Shown: piece after piece, positions 59,469 through 64,000 of the stretch | How the letters are laid out: every line of letters begins with the position of its first letter | Position numbering within the stretch: position 1 is the first letter of the stretch | Assembly (NCBI GenBank): GCA_016801885.1 | Contig: CM028901.1 | Location: forward strand, 17,185,095-17,249,094 | Direction of reading: 5' to 3' | Length of the DNA stretch: 64,000 bases | From: Toxotes chatareus | Lineage: Eukaryota; Chordata; Actinopteri; Toxotidae | Program-made: the position numbers and the translations under genes | The notes under the pieces: generated by a model | Databases searched by the model: none | Seen by the model: the letters and a program-made list of their open reading frames with translations, nothing else | What the model was told of the DNA's origin: nothing

Positions 59469-60743
59469 TGTGAGTTTGGCAGAATGTTTAAACCACAGAT
59501 GCTCTGGTACAAGATGAATCAATTCAAAACACCATATGACTCCTTCAAACAGGGGACTGTTGAAGGAGTTGCATACATGGGCCCACTCATTGCCACACAA
59601 GACCAAATTAATGTTACGGAGAGTGACACTTTGTAAGAGTTTGAGTTGTAAAGTGTGACACACTTTGTACATGTAGACCTGTATGGTTACTCAAGTCATC
59701 TTTTTTCTGTTGTCCTTCCCCCTATTTGGTACATGTCAACCTCAAGAAACAAAAGACAACACAGACACAAATTCACTTTATTGCAACAACAACAAAAACT
59801 TGTAAAGTGTGACACACTGCACATGTAGACCTGTATCGTGGCTACTCAAATCAACTTTTTCTATTTTCCTTTTTCGCTCTTTCCCCTATTTGGTAGATGT
59901 CAAGCTTAAGACAGAAAAGACAACACAGACACAAATCCACTTTATTGCAACAAAAACTTGTAAAGTGTGACACACTGTACATGTAGACCTGTATCATGCT
60001 ACTCAAGTCATCTTTTTCTATTTGCCCTATTTGTTACATGTCAAGCTTAAGACAAAAAAAAAAAACAGACACAAATCCACTTTATTGCAGCAACAAAAAA
60101 CAAAAATCATCGCACTTTGACTATCAAGTGGACAGGAAGCATAAAACTCTCTAACATAGGTTTGGTCTGTTTAAAGAAACAAAAATAGAACAGAGTTCTT
60201 AAAATTCTATCAAGTATAAGTGGAGCATCTAACACCTCCCAGTTTAAAGCCTAAGAATCTGGCATCCACACAGCACAGCCTGCGCTGTTTCATCTACATA
60301 TTAACTATTTGTCTCAAAATTGAGCCAAAACTCAAACTATTACAACTACATTTACTCTCTGGCAGTCCTCACAGATGGCTGTAATCAAAGGAAGGTCCTA
60401 AATCTAAGGTTGAAATATTAACCTAAAGTGTGGAGCCAGTCACCAAGATTAAACATGGCACAGTCTCTGCGCAGCCTCGAAATCAGTTGGTGCATTGCAA
60501 AATAAGCAAAGCCAACAAGCTGACAGCTGCCACTAGGTACAAACCAAGCCTTTAATTTGCAAACACCCTTCTGCTTCCATTCTTCCTCTTCAGGACTCAC
60601 ACACCAACTGCCTCTGACCCGACGCTTCCTGAATTGAACACAGAAATGGAGACAGGGAGACACAAATGATCCCTGACATGTTAAAAAAAAAAAAACAAAC
60701 AAACAAAAGACTGAACAACGTTGACCAACATACTTGCCCTCAC

Positions 60744-60780
60744 CTTGTCTCTTGTGGTCCTCTTGATCAGCTGCTCCACC
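60744..60780 (-). other. Mirror of mini-exon VEQLIKRTTRDK
   Basis: Exact reverse-complement counterpart of 57189-57225 with its splice sites. Confidence 0.5.
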
Positions 60781-60886
60781 CTGCACAATGCACAAAGAAA
60801 CTAAACATGAGCCACAGGAAGAAAGAAAGTCTAAACTTGTATTTTTAAACACTTTGCAAAACCTCCACATGCAGCAGGGGGCGTAC

Positions 60887-60943
60887 CTGAGCTCCACTTT
60901 GACTGTGACTTCTTCCACGAGCTTCCTGCCAATCTTCATCAAC
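60887..60943 (-). other. Mirror of LMKIG mini-exon copy 2
   Basis: Exact counterpart of 57026-57082 with the same acceptor and donor on the minus strand. Confidence 0.5.
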
Positions 60944-62498
60944 CTGTTAAACACAGCCACACACAGACTCACACCTACAGGCCCAAGTACAGCACCTAAC
61001 CACCGAGCCACACAGCTCCATCAACAATACACAACTATTGACAGCCTCTACATCAAGAGCCAACTACATCTAACACACACACTAAACCTACACTGACAAA
61101 TAACCACAACTAAGCCTGACAACACTCAGCTACACACTTCAGCCTGCACTGCCAACACTATCTGCCCATAGGCTTCCACATATACACAGTTGTGTCCGGA
61201 TCACAACTGCATATATGCTTCCACCTACAGACACTGACACAAGCACAAACACTGTAAACCTACACCGACCTCAATGCTTTTCACACACACTGAATCCATC
61301 CACAACTAAACCCTGACACTACTCAGCCAGAGCCAAACTCAATGCACCTGGATACAGAACAAAGCCACATCTAAACTGAGCTGAAGACCTGAAGGCCTGC
61401 ACAACACTCACTCACATAGACACATACACACACATACAAAAAAGAAATTAATGCATGCATATCTGTAGAAACAATGACCAACATGCTTGCTCTAACCTTA
61501 TTTCTCTGGATCACCTCCATTCTGCACAGGACAAACACACTATGTCAGATACAGGTACAGTCACTGAGCAATATTGGCCAACACTCATCCTCATGGTTCT
61601 CTGGATCAGCAGCTCCTCCATCCTGCACAACACACAAAGAAACACAGTCAACATTAGCCACAGGTGCTGGACAAGTCAACCCCTGGAAGTTAAAACATCT
61701 TACAACACTTCCACATGCAGCAGGGGGCGTACCTGGGCTCCACCCTGAATACGACCTCATCCAAGTTGGAGCCCCACTCAGCCACATACAGCTGGAAAGA
61801 GAGAGACATTAATGCATATGTGTAAAAACACTGAACATGTGTCACATCTGGGTTTAAACTCAGCCTGGCGTCCACACACACAGTCTAAAAGTCACAGTGC
61901 CAAACTCTAACATACATGTGCTCATACCAAACAAGTCTGACATATAAAGCCAACTATTACACACACATCTACTTATTTAATCCATGTCTAAAGTCAAAGT
62001 GGTGCAGCTAACAGTTACCCATAAGTCTTACTACTGCATCCAACAGCTCACTGTTTAAACTCTTACACTATGGCACCCAGACACCACAGGCCAACAGCCA
62101 AAGCATTCAGCTCTCTAACATAGGTTTGGTCTGTTTAAACCAAGAGTTTGTAAAACTGTCAAGTCTAAGTGGTAAGTGGATCTAACAACTCAGTTTAAAG
62201 CCTGACAATCTGTCATCCACACAGCACAGCCTGCACTGTTTCATCTGCATATTAACTATTTGTCTAAAAATTTTCAACTACATTTACACTCTGACAGTCC
62301 TCACAGATGACTCTAGCCACTTAAACAAAGAATTAACTAAAAGTCCTAAACCTAAGGTTGAAATGTTAACCTAAAGTGTGGAGCCAGTCACTAAGTTCAA
62401 ACATGGCACATTCTCCAAACAGCCTTGAAATCAATTTGTACATCACAAAATAAGCACAGAGAGCAAACAGACAACTGCCACTGGGTACAAATCAAAGC

Positions 62499-62504
62499 TT
62501 TATT
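62499..62504 (-). terminator. Mirrored poly(A) signal
   Basis: TTTATT, the complement of the AATAAA at 55465, inside the mirrored terminal-exon-like element. Confidence 0.45.
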
Positions 62505-64000
62505 TGCAAACACACCCTGCACAACCCCAACAGGAGAAAAAAGCTCTTCACAATTCTTCCTCTTCATGGCCCAGGACACACACCAACTGCCTCTGATCCA
62601 ACACTTCCTGAAATGAACACAGAAATGGAGACAGTGAGACACAAATGAACCCTGAAATGTTTTTAAAGAAAAAAAAAAACAAAAGAGGCCTACCTGAGTT
62701 CCAGTTTGACCTCCTCCATGAGCTTCATGCCAATCTTCATCAACCTGTTAAACACAGCCACACACAGACTCACACCTACAGGCCCAAGTACAGCACCTAA
62801 CCACCGAGCCACACAGCTCCATCAACAATACACAACTATTGACAGCCTCTACATCAAGAGCCAACTACATCTAACACACACACTAAACCTACACTGACAA
62901 TTAACCACAACTAAGCCTGACAACACTCAGCTACACACTTCAGCCTGCACTGCCAACACTATCTGCCCATAGGCTTCCACATATACACAGTTGTGTCCGG
63001 ATCACAACTGCATATATGCTTCCACCTACAGACACTGACACAAGCACAAACACTGTAAACCTACACCGACCTCAATGCTTTTCACACACACTGAATCCAT
63101 CCACAACTAAACCCTGACACTACTCAGCCAGAGCCAAACTCAATGCACCTGGATACAGAACAAAGCCACATCTAAACTGAGCTGAAGACCTGAAGACCTG
63201 AAGGCCTGCACAACACTCACTCACATAGACACATACACACACATACAAAAAGAAATTAATGCATGCATATGTGTAGAAACACTAAACAATGTTAACCAAC
63301 AGGCAACCTGGTCATATGGTCTCTCATGACCCTCCACATCAGCTCTGCCATCCTGCAAGAGAAACACAAACAGGAAGCATCAACACACAAACCACCTTTG
63401 AAATGGCCCTTAATTTTTTTTTTTTTTTAATCCACTTACCACAAAGAGCTCTGACAACACACAACAGCCACAGTGTGTCCCTCACTGCCACAGGATGGCG
63501 CTCTGTCCTCACCAGCAGCACCTTCACTGGCTCCACCCCACAGACACCTACAACACACTCACTCTCTCTCTCACACTCACACACACAGTATAAAATCAGT
63601 GCATGCATAAGTGTAGAAACACTACAATGTGGCTCTTGCTCACCTGGTCTCAAATGGTCCTCTCACTCAGCTCCTCCCTCCTGCTGAAAAACACAAACAC
63701 ATTGGTTTTGGATACTAATCAAATCAACCTTTGAACTTCTAATATTTTATTTAATATATTTTCACTTGACCTGACCTGAGCTCCCCCCTCCTCCCCAAGA
63801 ACTGAACCCCATCAAAAGTGCATTGAAGACAAAAGCAGGCACTTCCTTCATTCTGATTTTAATATAGACACATTCTCACACTCAGACATGGATGCATGCA
63901 TACAGGTAGAAACACTGCACAATGTGGCATTCACACACCTGCTCTCAAAAGGTCCTCTGGATCAGCTCCACCCTCCTGTAGAAGAAAAATAAATAAATAA

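Larger units (their letters stand above)
59078..64000 (-). repeat. Right arm of giant inverted repeat (continues out of window)
   Basis: Reverse complement of 53950-58898 with few differences. All cassettes of the left arm recur here on the minus strand in reversed order. The pairing still holds at the last bases of the window. Confidence 0.95.

Noticed and set aside
53950..64000. Palindrome as a pure assembly or missed-adapter artefact
   Set aside because: Non-homopolymer indels and substitutions differ between arms and there is an unpaired tandem spacer; not fully excluded without reads.

Overview
The window is vertebrate nuclear DNA, almost certainly from a ray-finned (teleost) fish. The reasons are GT-AG introns, polyadenylation signals, abundant CA/GT microsatellites, teleost-type LINE fragments, and the gene pair septin 7 - EEPD1, which are also neighbours in the human genome (7p14). 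Both genes read on the + strand. Exon boundaries were set by hand from splice sites and agreement with the remembered human proteins; no alignment was run.

1-19.9 kb: the 3' part of a septin 7 gene. Eleven constitutive coding exons run from the P-loop to the C-terminal coiled coil, stop at 18827-18829, with a poly(A) signal at 19828. Upstream exons lie outside the window. A 21-nt in-frame exon-like element with excellent splice sites sits at 17118-17138. 19.9-25.1 kb: intergenic, holding two degenerate minisatellite-like arrays in opposite orientation. 25.1-46.5 kb: a complete EEPD1 gene (7 coding exons, 556 aa, first coding intron about 11.9 kb). Two residues of its endonuclease-like active site differ from the usual ones. 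The introns hold LINE remnants, a short telomere-like tract and microsatellites.

46.5-51.5 kb: intergenic with mobile-element remains: a helix-turn-helix transposon-like fragment, the 3' end of an endogenous retrovirus env, and a 5'-truncated L2-type LINE ending in a TTATG tail.

51.5-64 kb: the unusual part. A CpG-rich segment with two CCAAT boxes and an E2F-like site is followed by a spliced-looking leader with an ATG, then many diverged copies of small exon-like cassettes (R-x-E-L-x-x-R type) inside tandem duplications. From about 53.95 kb to the window end the DNA is one giant inverted repeat. Its arms are at least 5 kb, its centre is near 58,988, and its spacer is a 179-bp AT-rich tandem repeat. 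The right arm runs out of the window. Arm differences include substitutions and non-homopolymer indels, so it is not a simple sequencing fold-back. Cassettes in the two arms face each other tail to tail. I do not recognise the gene family; it may encode a roughly 50-residue protein or be noncoding.
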